Shown: positions 47,944 to 57,084 of the stretch, piece by piece
Numbering within the stretch: position 1 is the first letter of the stretch
Layout of the letters: each line of letters opens with the position of its first letter
Assembly: GCA_026125285.1 (NCBI GenBank)
Contig: JAHCLO010000024.1
Location: 40,593-104,592, forward strand
Reading direction: 5' to 3'
From: Verrucomicrobiia bacterium
Lineage (GTDB): Bacteria; Verrucomicrobiota; Verrucomicrobiia; Limisphaerales; JADLHS01
Length of the DNA stretch: 64,000 nucleotides
Program-made: the position numbers and the translations under genes
Notes under the pieces: generated by a model
The model's database searches: none
Told to the model about the DNA's origin: nothing
The model's input: the letters and a program-made list of their open reading frames with translations, nothing else

Positions 47944-50679
47944 TTAATGGGCTTTGATTTCGCCGTCGTTGCGGCGGTTGGCGTGGTGGATGATTCCTTC
48001 GACGACACTCGGACTCTGGCGCAGCTCGCGGGCGCGCCGGTCGAAGTGCTCGCCGCTCGAACTGGAGCAGTAGAGCATTTCCGGCGACGCGACGTTGTGG
48101 ACCGTTCCGCACAGATTCCGCGCGGAGTCCGTGTGCAGGTAGGTGAACGGCGAATACTTCTGGCCGGTCTGATGGTCGGGCAACGGGTAATTCATGATCG
48201 CGTGCTGCGTGACCTCCGGCAGCGCAATGTCCCTGCCCATGTCGTCCAGGTCCGCGCGATCGTTCTGACGCATGATGAAGAACTGGCGGCTGTTGCCGAA
48301 CACGGCCGACCGGATGCGCGACGCCTTGAACCGGGCGTATTGCTGCACGATGGAGATGTTCCAGCAGTTGAACTTGCGAAGCTGGGCGTAGCTCTCCTGA
48401 ACGATTTCTTGGCCGCCGGGAATATCGAGGAAACGCGCGACCTCCTCATAGATGTTCCGCTTCCGCAAAGCGCGCGGCAGCGTCATGATGTGCTTGCGAG
48501 CATGGTTGGTGATGAGGAAACCCGCCGCGGCCTTCAACTCCTTCGCTGATTCCGGGATGTAGCCCAACTCGAAGTGGGCGATTTTTCCGGTGAGCGAGAG
48601 GTTGCTCGTGCCGTCGAACAGGCAGCCGTAGTTGCCGTCGCGACACCACGGCAGGATGAGCGTCGCGATTTCCATGATCTGGTCGCGCTCCGCGCCCATC
48701 GGGTCGAGCATCATCAACTCCTGAAGCATCCGGTGGGTCGGGAATTCGTCCGGCGTGAAGTGGGCAAAGGCGAGATTGCGGACCTCCTTGCTGGTTTTGG
48801 GGTCTTTGAGAAACTTCAAAGCCCCAGCTTCGTCGAACTGTCCGAGATAGTTCTCAGCATCGTCGGCGTGGGTCGCCTTCCAATCGCGGAAGTCCGCAAA
48901 AGTTTCAAGACTCGTCGCGCCCGGTGGCATCCGCTCGGCGCGAAACTGTTGGAGCGCGAGCGAGTGCCGGGCGATGTCGAGCAACTGGTCATGGCGTTTC
49001 TTCTGCCAGTCCTGAAACGCATCCTCGTAAAGCAGATTGAGGTATTTGGCGATCTGCGCCTGGCGGAGCATTTGTTTATCCTCCTGCGCCGAAGTGCCAA
49101 TCATGCGGGCGACGAGCGCGGTCGCGGCTGATAAATGATCCGGCGTGAGCGGCAGTCCCTTCGTGTCGAGGTAATTGATGGTGAGGTCGCCGTCCGGGTG
49201 GATGATGATGGGCCGCGCGCCTTCCTCGACCGTCGCCGTGTAAATGCCGTAGCTGAGTCCCTCCTCAATGATGACGGTGTAAGCAAAATAGCCCTCCGTC
49301 TGCGTGAGCAGATCGCAGACGCTGACGGACTTGCCTGCGCCCGACATTCCGAGCAACACGGCGTGCTGCGGCGACTTGTTGTCAGTTGAACCAGAAAATG
49401 TCTCGATGCCGATGAGGTTGTCGTGCGGGCCGTCGTAAATCGCCTCGGCGGTCGCCAGATGTCCGGTGAATGTGCTGGTCACGGGCAGCATGTCCGCGAG
49501 GAAACGGTGTTCGGCGTAAAGTTTCCGATGTTCGTAACGTCCCCACGTCCAACCCGGCCACGTCTGGAAGAATAGATTCTTCGATGTGCTGGGCAGGTTG
49601 CTCTCGAAGTATTGCGCCGCGTTCATCGAGTTGATGGCGTTCTTGATCGCCCCGGCTTTCGCGTTGAGGCCGTCGCGCGTCTTGTCCCAAACGCGGATCG
49701 CGAACATCGCGTGGAAGGGCACGGTCTGCCCCTGCATCAGCGCGTGGATTTTCTTCTGTTTCTTTTCCATGACGGTGAGCAGGGAGATCTTCTTTTCGCT
49801 GGCGTAATCGCCGGCCACGCGGTCGTGCTCCTTCTCCTCCTTGCTGATTTCCTGTGAAATCGGAAGCGGATCAACGTTGACCGTGATGGTGTAATCAAGC
49901 AGCCGCAGGTTGGTCAGGCGCTGGATGATGCCGGGGTAGGTCGTGCGCGGCCAGCGCGTCAGTACGATGAGCGAGTGATAGTGGCCATCGAGGAAAAAAC
50001 CGAAATCGCTCTGGCCGTTGCCTTCGCTGTGCCAGCAATTCTCCTGGATGGAAAGTTCAGGCACGAATCCGTCCGCCGGATCGAAATCGAACCGGTCGTT
50101 GAGCGACGGATTGAGAAACCGTTTGTAGTGCCGGAAGTGGTCGAGGTCAGACATGGGCAGAATGCGCACGCCGCCCGAACCGAAAATCTCCACCAGCAGG
50201 TGGTGAATGTGCTCGAACTCGGATTCGAGCTGGTCGAGCAGCGTGTGGTAGTATTCGCGGCGGGCGGCCGCCGTCTGGAACGCCTTCGGCACATTCTCCA
50301 GCGAGCGCGAGACGTAGAAGATGACGCGCTGACGGCGAAGCTTCCGTTCCGACATGGCCTGCCAATAGCGACTGAACCGCTCGTTGCGGGCGCGCTTGGT
50401 CCAGACGTTGGAAGACTTTTCTGTCTCCTGCTGATAGCGCAGCAATTCCCCCTTGTAATCGGAATCGCAGAAGTATTGCACCTGGAGGCGTTGGTTTTCG
50501 TGAAGGGACGCCAGCAGGAGACAGAGTTGATCCTGAAAATCGTTGAGGTCCGCTGCCGGACTGTTCGTAAGGTCGGGCGCTTCAAAGATGAAACCCTTCG
50601 AGACATAGCCGCCGCGCCGGAGATGATTGAAGATCATCATGTCGCGGATGAAGAAACCGTTTGGTGCGCGCTCAAGCAT
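47944..50679 (-). CDS. trbE: VirB4/TrbE T4SS ATPase
   Basis: 911 residues, as usual for VirB4/TrbE. Walker A LLGMSGAGKSVSVCDLL lies near residues 440-456 and the conserved C-terminal block includes GNSRQFFIMRQNDRADLDDM. The N-terminal half is the helical VirB4 pilus-assembly domain. The enzyme powers pilus assembly and secretion from the cytoplasmic face of the inner membrane. The 5' end is four bases from the preceding gene. Confidence 0.9.
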   Translation of the reverse strand: MLERAPNGFFIRDMMIFNHLRRGGYVSKGFIFEAPDLTNSPAADLNDFQDQLCLLLASLHENQRLQVQYFCDSDYKGELLRYQQETEKSSNVWTKRARNERFSRYWQAMSERKLRRQRVIFYVSRSLENVPKAFQTAAARREYYHTLLDQLESEFEHIHHLLVEIFGSGGVRILPMSDLDHFRHYKRFLNPSLNDRFDFDPADGFVPELSIQENCWHSEGNGQSDFGFFLDGHYHSLIVLTRWPRTTYPGIIQRLTNLRLLDYTITVNVDPLPISQEISKEEKEHDRVAGDYASEKKISLLTVMEKKQKKIHALMQGQTVPFHAMFAIRVWDKTRDGLNAKAGAIKNAINSMNAAQYFESNLPSTSKNLFFQTWPGWTWGRYEHRKLYAEHRFLADMLPVTSTFTGHLATAEAIYDGPHDNLIGIETFSGSTDNKSPQHAVLLGMSGAGKSVSVCDLLTQTEGYFAYTVIIEEGLSYGIYTATVEEGARPIIIHPDGDLTINYLDTKGLPLTPDHLSAATALVARMIGTSAQEDKQMLRQAQIAKYLNLLYEDAFQDWQKKRHDQLLDIARHSLALQQFRAERMPPGATSLETFADFRDWKATHADDAENYLGQFDEAGALKFLKDPKTSKEVRNLAFAHFTPDEFPTHRMLQELMMLDPMGAERDQIMEIATLILPWCRDGNYGCLFDGTSNLSLTGKIAHFELGYIPESAKELKAAAGFLITNHARKHIMTLPRALRKRNIYEEVARFLDIPGGQEIVQESYAQLRKFNCWNISIVQQYARFKASRIRSAVFGNSRQFFIMRQNDRADLDDMGRDIALPEVTQHAIMNYPLPDHQTGQKYSPFTYLHTDSARNLCGTVHNVASPEMLYCSSSSGEHFDRRARELRQSPSVVEGIIHHANRRNDGEIKAH

Positions 50680-50682
50680 GGG

Positions 50683-50973
50683 TCAGTGCCTTGGTTTGAT
50701 CGCAGGGACATTCGCCGGTTCGGGCCGGCAGTCCTCGCGTTTAAGTTTTGTGAGGTCTTCGACGAGCTGCCAGACGGTTCGTGCGCGGCGAAGGCCGTTT
50801 ATCGCGACTTCCGCTTCCTGGATGTGCGCGAGCGCCCGCTGCATGTGGACGCGCGCGGTCACGTCGGCGCAGCCCAGGTCCAAATTTGAGCGCAGCGCCG
50901 CCTCGGCGGCACTGAGTTGCCCCAGCAGGGCAGCGCGCCGGGCTTCCCGGTTGGCGGCTTCATTGGGGTTCAT
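50683..50973 (-). CDS. Small T4SS-operon coiled-coil protein
   Basis: 96 residues from the ATG at 50973, preceded by a strong GGAGGA. It is helical (ANREARRAALLGQLSAAEAA, VHMQRALAHIQEAEVAINGL) without a signal. It overlaps the upstream gene by four bases, so it belongs to the T4SS operon. No family recognised. Confidence 0.55.
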   Translation of the reverse strand: MNPNEAANREARRAALLGQLSAAEAALRSNLDLGCADVTARVHMQRALAHIQEAEVAINGLRRARTVWQLVEDLTKLKREDCRPEPANVPAIKPRH

Positions 50974-51317
50974 GGTTGTTCCTCCGAAAGTGGATGCCGG
51001 AAGTTGCGGTTGTTCCGGCCCTCGGGCGCGAAGCCACTGCCGGAAAACCAACGCTCGAAACAATCGCGGTCATAACCGGGCGGTTTTCCCTGCCTCAGCC
51101 CGAAGATGTAGGCAAGGCAGAGCACGACGGGAATCAAGGCGACGACGAATGAGGTCAGGAACGACACGTTCAACGCGACAAGCAGCACGAAGAACAGCGT
51201 GATGCCCGCGCCGACGCCGCCCACGAGCCACCAGAAGAGACCTCCCTCCAATCCCCACGTCTTGCCTTTGGAGTCGGACGCGGCGTTGGTATCGGTGAGG
51301 CGGAGGTCTGTTTTCAT
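50970..51317 (-). CDS. VirB3/TrbD-like T4SS membrane protein
   Basis: 115 residues. A polar N-terminus, two adjacent hydrophobic segments (FWWLVGGVGAGITLFFVLLV, then FLTSFVVALIPVVLCLAYIF), and a conserved-looking C-terminal block (KPPGYDRDCFERWFSGSG). The size, double TM and position between the pilin and VirB4 fit VirB3/TrbD; sequence similarity alone would not prove it. Confidence 0.6.
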   Translation of the reverse strand: MKTDLRLTDTNAASDSKGKTWGLEGGLFWWLVGGVGAGITLFFVLLVALNVSFLTSFVVALIPVVLCLAYIFGLRQGKPPGYDRDCFERWFSGSGFAPEGRNNRNFRHPLSEEQP

Positions 51318-51366
51318 GGCGGCCCGGGGCGGCGGGTGGCGGGATGTGTGGCGGGTTCTGGCAAGA

Positions 51367-51720
51367 TCAGAAATTACCGATGCCCACGGCGCTGTTCGTG
51401 TCGATGCCGAAGATCTTGTAGAAGGCGAACACCGCGGCGGGTGCGGCCGCGATGATTGCCCCGCCGATGATGCTCATCTTGCCCTGGTCCACGTCGCCGC
51501 GCCGGATTGCGAACCCGCCGTAGATGACGGCCGAAATGCCAAGGACGAAACCGAACATCATGATTACCGCGAGACTATTGCTGATGCCGGTCTTGAGTTC
51601 GGTGGAATTGAACGCCTGCGCGAAGACCGGCATGGCGTGGAGGGTGAGGATGGCGGCGGCCAGGAGGAGCGGGCGCAGCCGCGAACGAACCTTGGGTTTG
51701 ATGTGTTTGATGAACTTCAT
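51367..51720 (-). CDS. VirB2/TrbC-type pilin
   Basis: 117 residues. A long signal peptide (PLLLAAAILTLHAMPVFAQA) is followed by two hydrophobic segments (SNSLAVIMMFGFVLGISAVI, IIGGAIIAAAPAAVFAFYKI), as in VirB2/TrbC major pilins. First gene of the leftward T4SS operon. Confidence 0.72.
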   Translation of the reverse strand: MKFIKHIKPKVRSRLRPLLLAAAILTLHAMPVFAQAFNSTELKTGISNSLAVIMMFGFVLGISAVIYGGFAIRRGDVDQGKMSIIGGAIIAAAPAAVFAFYKIFGIDTNSAVGIGNF

Positions 51721-51852
51721 ACGCGTTTTGTGATTTTGTTAATCTCGTCAGCGGCCTTTCCGCCGAACACGCGTTGACCATCTCACAGCCGTGCGAAGTG
51801 CTGGTGTATGTCGAACACAACATGCGCGCTCAGTCCGTGCTAGAACCGGGGA

Positions 51853-52761
51853 ATGAACAAGACGACCGACCCGACGAAGCTCGCCAAACTCCACGAAATG
51901 GACTCCCTCCTTCCGCGCGAAATCCGCGGCCAGTCCCACGCGCTGCCGCGAATCGTCTCCGCCGTGCGGCGCGGCGAACTCGGATTGACGAAGCCAGGCC
52001 GTCCGCGAGGAAGTTTCCTGCTGCTCGGGCCGACGGGCGTCGGGAAAACAGAAACGGTCGTCGTCCTCACAAACCAGATATTCGGTGCGGGACAATTGTT
52101 CCGCTTCGACATGAGCGAATTCCAGAATCAGGAGGCGCTCGGTCTGCTGCTCGGCGCGCGGCTCGGCGAGGTGGGATACCTGGGTGGCGTGCGTGAACGT
52201 GCTTCCGAAGGCTCGCTCCTGTTTGACGAAGCGGAGAAAGCGCATCCGCGCGTGCTCGACATCCTGCTGCAATTGCTGGACGCCGCGCGCATCACGGTGG
52301 CGACCGGGCAGACGCTCGATTTCAGCGGATTTTACATCTGGCTCACGTCAAACATCGGCTCTGCGGAGTTGATGAGCCTTCAGCACTCGAATGACGCGAC
52401 GCTCGAACGCCACGTCCTCACGCGAGCGCAACAATCCTTGCGCCCGGAGATTTTCGCGCGGGTGAATGAGAAGCTCGTGTTCCATCGCCTGAGCTACGAA
52501 CACCAGTTGGAGATCGCCGAGAAGTTTCTATCACGTGAAATCGAATTCCTGGCCGCTCGCGGCCACACTCTGAAACTCGACGCGACGGTGCTGCCATTCC
52601 TCGTACGAAAGGGATTTCACCCGAAGCTCGGCGCTCGACCGATGCGCGATGCCGTTGAGAAATTGGTGGGTGACGCGGTGAGCGAATGTCTGCTGAATGC
52701 ACGGCCAGCGTGCGGAGTTCTCGCGCTCGACGAGACGAGAGATTGCCTCCTCGTCCGCTAA
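51853..52761 (+). CDS. ClpB-type AAA+ ATPase (single D2-like module)
   Basis: 302 residues. One AAA+ domain with Walker A LLLGPTGVGKTETVV (about 55-70), Walker B LLFDEAEKAHPRV, a conserved VTVATGQTLDF-like block and sensor-1 TSN (IWLTSNIGS), plus the C-terminal ClpB small domain (GFHPKLGARPMRDAVEKLV). It corresponds to the second ring of ClpA/B chaperones, without the N-domain or first ring. It is divergent from the T4SS operon and stands where TrbB/VirB11 might be expected, but it is not a VirB11 homologue. It may remodel transfer proteins or regulate the locus. Confidence 0.78.
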   Translation: MNKTTDPTKLAKLHEMDSLLPREIRGQSHALPRIVSAVRRGELGLTKPGRPRGSFLLLGPTGVGKTETVVVLTNQIFGAGQLFRFDMSEFQNQEALGLLLGARLGEVGYLGGVRERASEGSLLFDEAEKAHPRVLDILLQLLDAARITVATGQTLDFSGFYIWLTSNIGSAELMSLQHSNDATLERHVLTRAQQSLRPEIFARVNEKLVFHRLSYEHQLEIAEKFLSREIEFLAARGHTLKLDATVLPFLVRKGFHPKLGARPMRDAVEKLVGDAVSECLLNARPACGVLALDETRDCLLVR

Positions 52762-53044
52762 GGGAGTTCCCGAAGCTGAACAGCGACAGCTTCCCGCGAT
52801 GAAAACCTAAGCGCAAAATTCCCCGGCGGCGGCGGGCGCGTCAGAGGAGGAACGGAAGCGGGCGCGTCTAAGCGACCGACCCGTAGTATCCTTGACACGC
52901 TCGCCGCCGCCATACAATCGAACCGGATTTCATCGCGCTGTCACTTCTTCCAGCCGGATGGCTCAGCTTCTTGAAACTCTGGTTGAACAAATCGAGTCGC
53001 GCCCGTCGCCGACTGGCGAATACGTCATCCCGTGATTACGGACA

Positions 53045-53296
53045 TTGGCTTCGGTCTGCGTGTCGGCGAGCGGGGAAAGTGGAGCGGAGGGCGGAGAGAA
53101 GCGCATAGCGAATCGCAGCCGGAGCGCAATGCCGCCGCCGAGCCGCAGACGGAAGCCTGCCGCTCTTGTGGCGCATTGCGGATGCCCGCCCGTGACGAGC
53201 GCACGGTTTGGCGGAGTGGAACGGGTGCTGTCGAGAGGGGGAAAGGGCCGACCCGCAGCCCGTGGAACGCAGCAGAACCGCGCGTTGGTCACGGCG
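53045..53296. repeat. About 250-bp direct repeat, copy 1
   Basis: By eye nearly the same as 54091-54353, with a few substitutions and small indels, starting TTGGCTTCGGTCTGCGTGTC and ending near GTTGGTCACGGCGA. The stretch 52762-53369 holds no convincing gene. The minus-strand reading frame of the repeat is broken by indels between copies, so it is probably non-coding. Confidence 0.85.
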
Positions 53297-53369
53297 ATGC
53301 CACAGCAACTTTGATCTGATTTGCGGATTTCGACTTGTCACCGGATTGAACTAGCCTTCGATTTTTGGC

Positions 53370-54086
53370 ATGAAGAGCATCATGTCGGGCGAGAAGCTTT
53401 CCGCCGCTCAACGGCTGGCGATTCAGAACATCATCTACGCGAAATCGGACCGCGAGATCGCGCGACTCCTCCGACAATCGTATCGGCTGCTCAATCTGCA
53501 TCGTCGGCGCCGTTCCGGTTGGTCCCGGTGGGAACGCTGGACGGATTACGAACTCCGGTTGTTGGGCAGAATGCGCGACGAGGAAATGGGCCGCTTGTTC
53601 CGGCGGAGCGCAAACGCCGTGGCCGCGAAGCGTGAATCGCTTGGAATCCCGATTTTTGCTCCGCAGCGAAATCGCTGGTCGCGGCGCGAGATTGAATTGC
53701 TCGGCGAGCGGCCGGATGCCGTGGTGGCACGAATGCTTAGACGAACACGGTATGCCGTGCAATTGAAGCGGCATTCGCTGGGCATTCCCCAATGTTGGGA
53801 AAACCGCCGTCCCTGGTCGCCAGAGGAGGACGCTTTGCTTGGCACGATGCGCGATTCGGAAGTCGCCAAGAAGTTGAAACGCAGTGTGTCGAGTGTGCGG
53901 AGTCGCAGACTGGACAAAACGAAAGTGCGCTTCATCCGCACTCCGAAAAGCTGGACGGCGGCGCAATTGCGTATGCTTGGAAATTTTCCCGACGCGGATG
54001 TGACTCATCGAACCGAGCGCTTTTTGGCGTCAGTGCGGAACAAACGCGTGCAGCTTGGAATTCCACGCTTTGCGGTGAAGCGATGA
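53370..54086 (+). CDS. Protein with four Myb/SANT-like repeats
   Basis: 238 residues. Four units of about 40 residues share the Trp...Glu-Leu-Leu-Gly...Val/Met-Ala/Gly-x-x-Leu-x-Arg-Ser...Lys-Arg-x-x-Leu-Gly-Ile pattern: WTDYELRLLGRMRDEEMGRL, WSRREIELLGERPDAVVARM, WSPEEDALLGTMRDSEVAKK, WTAAQLRMLGNFPDADVTHR. This is the helix-turn-helix layout of Myb/SANT-type DNA-binding repeats, which are expanded in Verrucomicrobia and Planctomycetes. The protein is very basic. It lies exactly between two copies of a 250-bp repeat. Confidence 0.72.
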   Translation: MKSIMSGEKLSAAQRLAIQNIIYAKSDREIARLLRQSYRLLNLHRRRRSGWSRWERWTDYELRLLGRMRDEEMGRLFRRSANAVAAKRESLGIPIFAPQRNRWSRREIELLGERPDAVVARMLRRTRYAVQLKRHSLGIPQCWENRRPWSPEEDALLGTMRDSEVAKKLKRSVSSVRSRRLDKTKVRFIRTPKSWTAAQLRMLGNFPDADVTHRTERFLASVRNKRVQLGIPRFAVKR

Positions 54087-54090
54087 ACAT

Positions 54091-54353
54091 TTGGCTTCGG
54101 TCTGCGTGTCGGCGAGCGGGGCGAGTGAGCCAGTGGAGCGGAGGGCGGAGAGGAGCGCATAGCGGAATGAAACCGGAGCGCAACGCCCGCCGCCGAGCCG
54201 CAGACGGAAGCCAGCCGCGCTTACGGCACATTGCGGATGCCCGCTCGTGACGAACGCACGGTTTGGCAGAGTGGAACGGGTGCGGTCGAGAGGGGGACCG
54301 GGCCGAACCAGCAACCCGTGGAATGCAGCGGAACCGTGCGTTGGTCACGGCGA
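54091..54353. repeat. About 260-bp direct repeat, copy 2
   Basis: Second copy of the repeat at 53045-53296. It starts four bases after the stop of the Myb-like gene, so gene and repeat might form a duplicated or mobile unit. Confidence 0.85.
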
Positions 54354-54777
54354 ATATTGAGTGTTCAACACGCTCGAAGTGTTTTCAGGTTTGCCGACGT
54401 TTGCTTTCGGGAAGCTGAGGTTATTCCGCGCGGCTATCGCGCTGTTAGCGAAGTCAACCTCAGAAAAGTACTAACAATTCTGAAAGTTCGGTTAAGATCC
54501 ACACGTATTAAGACTGTGGGTTACAATGCTGGTTCAAATATCACACGAAGCTGCCAAGTCTTTCGTCAAACGATTACTCGTCAATTTCCGCACTGCTGCC
54601 GATAAGTCGATTGGCCGTGTCGTTTCGATAGTTTTGGCTCTCAATCGTTTTGAGGGTCACTCATCAAAAAGCCTTGTGAGCATCCATTGCGAAAAGAGTG
54701 CATGACTCGCGCATTTGTTGTGGAAAGGTCGTGTCTTAGTTAGCGTTATCGTTCAATTAGAAACGATGTGTTGACCA
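54354..54777. other. AT-rich stretch without a gene
   Basis: About 420 bp, clearly AT-richer than its surroundings, with no convincing reading frame or RNA. It marks the transition from the T4SS region to the nucleotidyltransferase/radical SAM pair and may be the right end of the T4SS element. Confidence 0.5.
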
Positions 54778-55548
54778 ATGAATGCTATTATCTACGCAGC
54801 AGGACGAGCTACTCGCCTGGGACCGGCCTATCAGGACCGGACAAAGATCCTGCTGGAGTTCGGTGGGAAGAGCCTTCTGCAATGGCACGTCGAAAATCTG
54901 ATGAATCTTGGGGTCAGACGTGTGGGAATTGTCACTGGCTATCGTGCCGAGCAGGTAAGAATGGTGATCCCGGCATTACGCTGCCGTTACGGCGCTGACC
55001 TGTTCGAAATCTACAACCCGGATTTCTGTAGCGGCAGCGCGGTAAGTATGTTGGCGTCCCTGCCGGAAATCGAGCGGGCGGCTGGAACGATACTGCTGAT
55101 GGACGGCGATGTCCTCTATCATCAAGATGTGCTGCGGCAGCTTATTGAGTCCAAGTACCCGACCGCGCTACTCTTAGACTGCAATTATTCAAAAGCAGAT
55201 GATGATCCGGTGTTGGTGCCCATACGGGAAGGACGACCATTCGAGTTCAGAAAGCAATGGGAGGGCGAAGCAGATCTCGTGGGTGAATCAATCGGCTTTT
55301 ACAAGGTGGGCGCTCAAGACATCCCTTTCCTGATTGCGGAAATCAGAAAGCGCTCACGGGGTCTCGCCCGTCGAGACTCATACGACGAAATAATTCGCGC
55401 GCTCGTCAGGACTGGCCGCTTCCAATTTGAAAACGCGACTGGGCTCCCGTGGATCGAGATTGATTTTCCGTACGATGTGGTGGCGGCAGAAGAGTTGGTT
55501 CTGCCACGCCTGATCAGCGAAAACTTCGCGAGGGAAACTGGGAGGTAG
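54778..55548 (+). CDS. Sugar/choline-phosphate-type nucleotidyltransferase
   Basis: 256 residues, the length of phosphocholine/phosphonate-type cytidylyltransferases and small sugar nucleotidyltransferases. N-terminal signature AIIYAAGRATRLGPAYQDRT then KILLEFGGKSLLQWHVENL (nucleotide binding, residues 3-40), Asp in LLMDGDVLYHQ (metal), and LVGESIGFYKV later. It would transfer a nucleotidyl group to a phosphorylated small molecule for membrane or surface modification. The substrate cannot be told from sequence. Confidence 0.82.
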   Translation: MNAIIYAAGRATRLGPAYQDRTKILLEFGGKSLLQWHVENLMNLGVRRVGIVTGYRAEQVRMVIPALRCRYGADLFEIYNPDFCSGSAVSMLASLPEIERAAGTILLMDGDVLYHQDVLRQLIESKYPTALLLDCNYSKADDDPVLVPIREGRPFEFRKQWEGEADLVGESIGFYKVGAQDIPFLIAEIRKRSRGLARRDSYDEIIRALVRTGRFQFENATGLPWIEIDFPYDVVAAEELVLPRLISENFARETGR

Positions 55549-55560
55549 TATTACGGCGTT

Positions 55561-57084
55561 TCAGGTAAGCCGACCGCCGTAATGGTCCAACGAGTCGCCT
55601 CGGTTCGCGATCGAAGCGTACTTCTCCTGAAACGCAACCGGGTCTCTTGCTTTCGCCCGCGCGTTGAAGGCTCTCTGAAACTCGACGGTCATTCTCTCAA
55701 GCTCGGCCTTCGGCAAGCCGTGCAATGTCATTGGTGCCTTGGTGCTGTTAATGGTCCATGCCGATTCACGAGTGATCAGTCCGTTTTCCAGGGCCTGATG
55801 ATAAAGCTCCGACCCGGGAATTGGTTGAGCGATGAACGTGGAAATTGATGTGAAATGTAAATTCTCAAGAACAAATTCCAAACCGCTGCGTACCTCCTCC
55901 AAGGTTTCGCCGGGCATTCCCACAACGAGGGTGCCGTGTGTCCAGATGCCCAAACGACGGCAGGTCCCAATGAGTTCCGGAACTCGCGACAGGTCAACCG
56001 GCTTGTGGTGCAATTCCCTCAGGGTTCTCACGCTCCCGCTGTCGATTGAAAGCGTGATCTGATACAATCCCGCTTCGCGCATCAACTGGAGCAACCGGGG
56101 TGTCAGCGTGTTCACCATCGTACCGTTGGGCGTACACCATTGCATGCCGACCGGCTTCAAAGCTTGCATCAACTCGACCGTGCGCTGCTGATTGAGGGTG
56201 AGATTGTCATCCGCGAATTGAATCTCATCAACCTTGTAAGTCTGTTGAAGGTTGCGGATTTCTGAAATAGTCCGACCGACGGAATGAACCCGATATTGCT
56301 TATACAGGTTGGTGCTGGCGCAAAACGAACAACTGATTGGGCAGCCGCGCGTCGTGAGGATAGGCAGCACACGACGTCCTTTCGGAACCGGAGAGAATGG
56401 AACGTTGATCTCAAAATATCGCTCCAGCGGCAATAAATGGAAAGCAGGCGGCGGAATGGAATCCAGATCGCTGATCGTTTCAAATTGCGGATTGCAGAAG
56501 AACTCACCCCGGTAATAGCCGGCGAGCCCATCCTGTCGGACGTTTACCTGGCCTTGTTGACGCGCTTCAAGGAACTCAACCAGACGACGCTCGCCTTCGC
56601 CTCGCAGCACCCAATCCACACAGCGACGCCTGCCGTGGACCCGGCGATCCAGTTCAAACACCTCCTTTGGATATATGGTTGCGTGCAGGCCACCCACCAC
56701 GGTTTCTGATTCCGGGCAGACTTCCTTAACTACGCCGCATATCTGAATCAGACTGAGAAGGTCGGTGGAAAAAAGCACCGACAAGCCTACAGCTTGAGGC
56801 TGAATCTCAAGAACCCGACTACGCAAGGATTCTAACGGCAAACCGTACGTCACCATTCCGGCACACTCAGCCCAGTGGTCATAGCCTTCAACTGTGCAAT
56901 CCAAGATTGATACATTAACGCCTGCCTTTTCGAGGGAAGCAGCCACGTAGCACAACCCAAGAGGGGGAATGCAGCGGCGCTGCATGTTAACAGGTATCGT
57001 GACTGGAGGCGCTATCAAGAGCACGCGATTTCGGCCACCAAATCGGTTAGCTAGGGATCGAAATTCTTGCGCACGAGCCTTCAC
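55561..57084 (-). CDS. B12-binding-domain radical SAM protein
   Basis: 507 residues from a GTG. An N-terminal cobalamin-binding-like domain (CIPPLGLCYVAASLEKAGVN, VSILDC; VVGGLHATIYPKEVFELD) is followed by a radical SAM core with the cluster motif CPISCSFC (Cys-x3-Cys-x2-Cys, about 245-252) in TTRGCPISCSFCAS, and AdoMet-barrel motifs (VVGMPGETLEEV). This B12-rSAM class (BchE/HpnJ/Fom3-like) methylates or rearranges unactivated carbons. It is convergent with the nucleotidyltransferase, so the two may tailor one secreted or membrane compound. Confidence 0.85.
   Translation of the reverse strand: MKARAQEFRSLANRFGGRNRVLLIAPPVTIPVNMQRRCIPPLGLCYVAASLEKAGVNVSILDCTVEGYDHWAECAGMVTYGLPLESLRSRVLEIQPQAVGLSVLFSTDLLSLIQICGVVKEVCPESETVVGGLHATIYPKEVFELDRRVHGRRRCVDWVLRGEGERRLVEFLEARQQGQVNVRQDGLAGYYRGEFFCNPQFETISDLDSIPPPAFHLLPLERYFEINVPFSPVPKGRRVLPILTTRGCPISCSFCASTNLYKQYRVHSVGRTISEIRNLQQTYKVDEIQFADDNLTLNQQRTVELMQALKPVGMQWCTPNGTMVNTLTPRLLQLMREAGLYQITLSIDSGSVRTLRELHHKPVDLSRVPELIGTCRRLGIWTHGTLVVGMPGETLEEVRSGLEFVLENLHFTSISTFIAQPIPGSELYHQALENGLITRESAWTINSTKAPMTLHGLPKAELERMTVEFQRAFNARAKARDPVAFQEKYASIANRGDSLDHYGGRLT

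Noticed and set aside
51853..52761. VirB11/TrbB secretion ATPase
   Set aside because: The ATPase has ClpB second-ring motifs and the ClpB C-terminal small domain, not the VirB11 Asp/His boxes.
54231..54605. 124-residue frame after the second 260-bp repeat
   Set aside because: Runs from the repeat into AT-rich DNA, has no ribosome site or conserved pattern, and its first part differs in frame from the other repeat copy.
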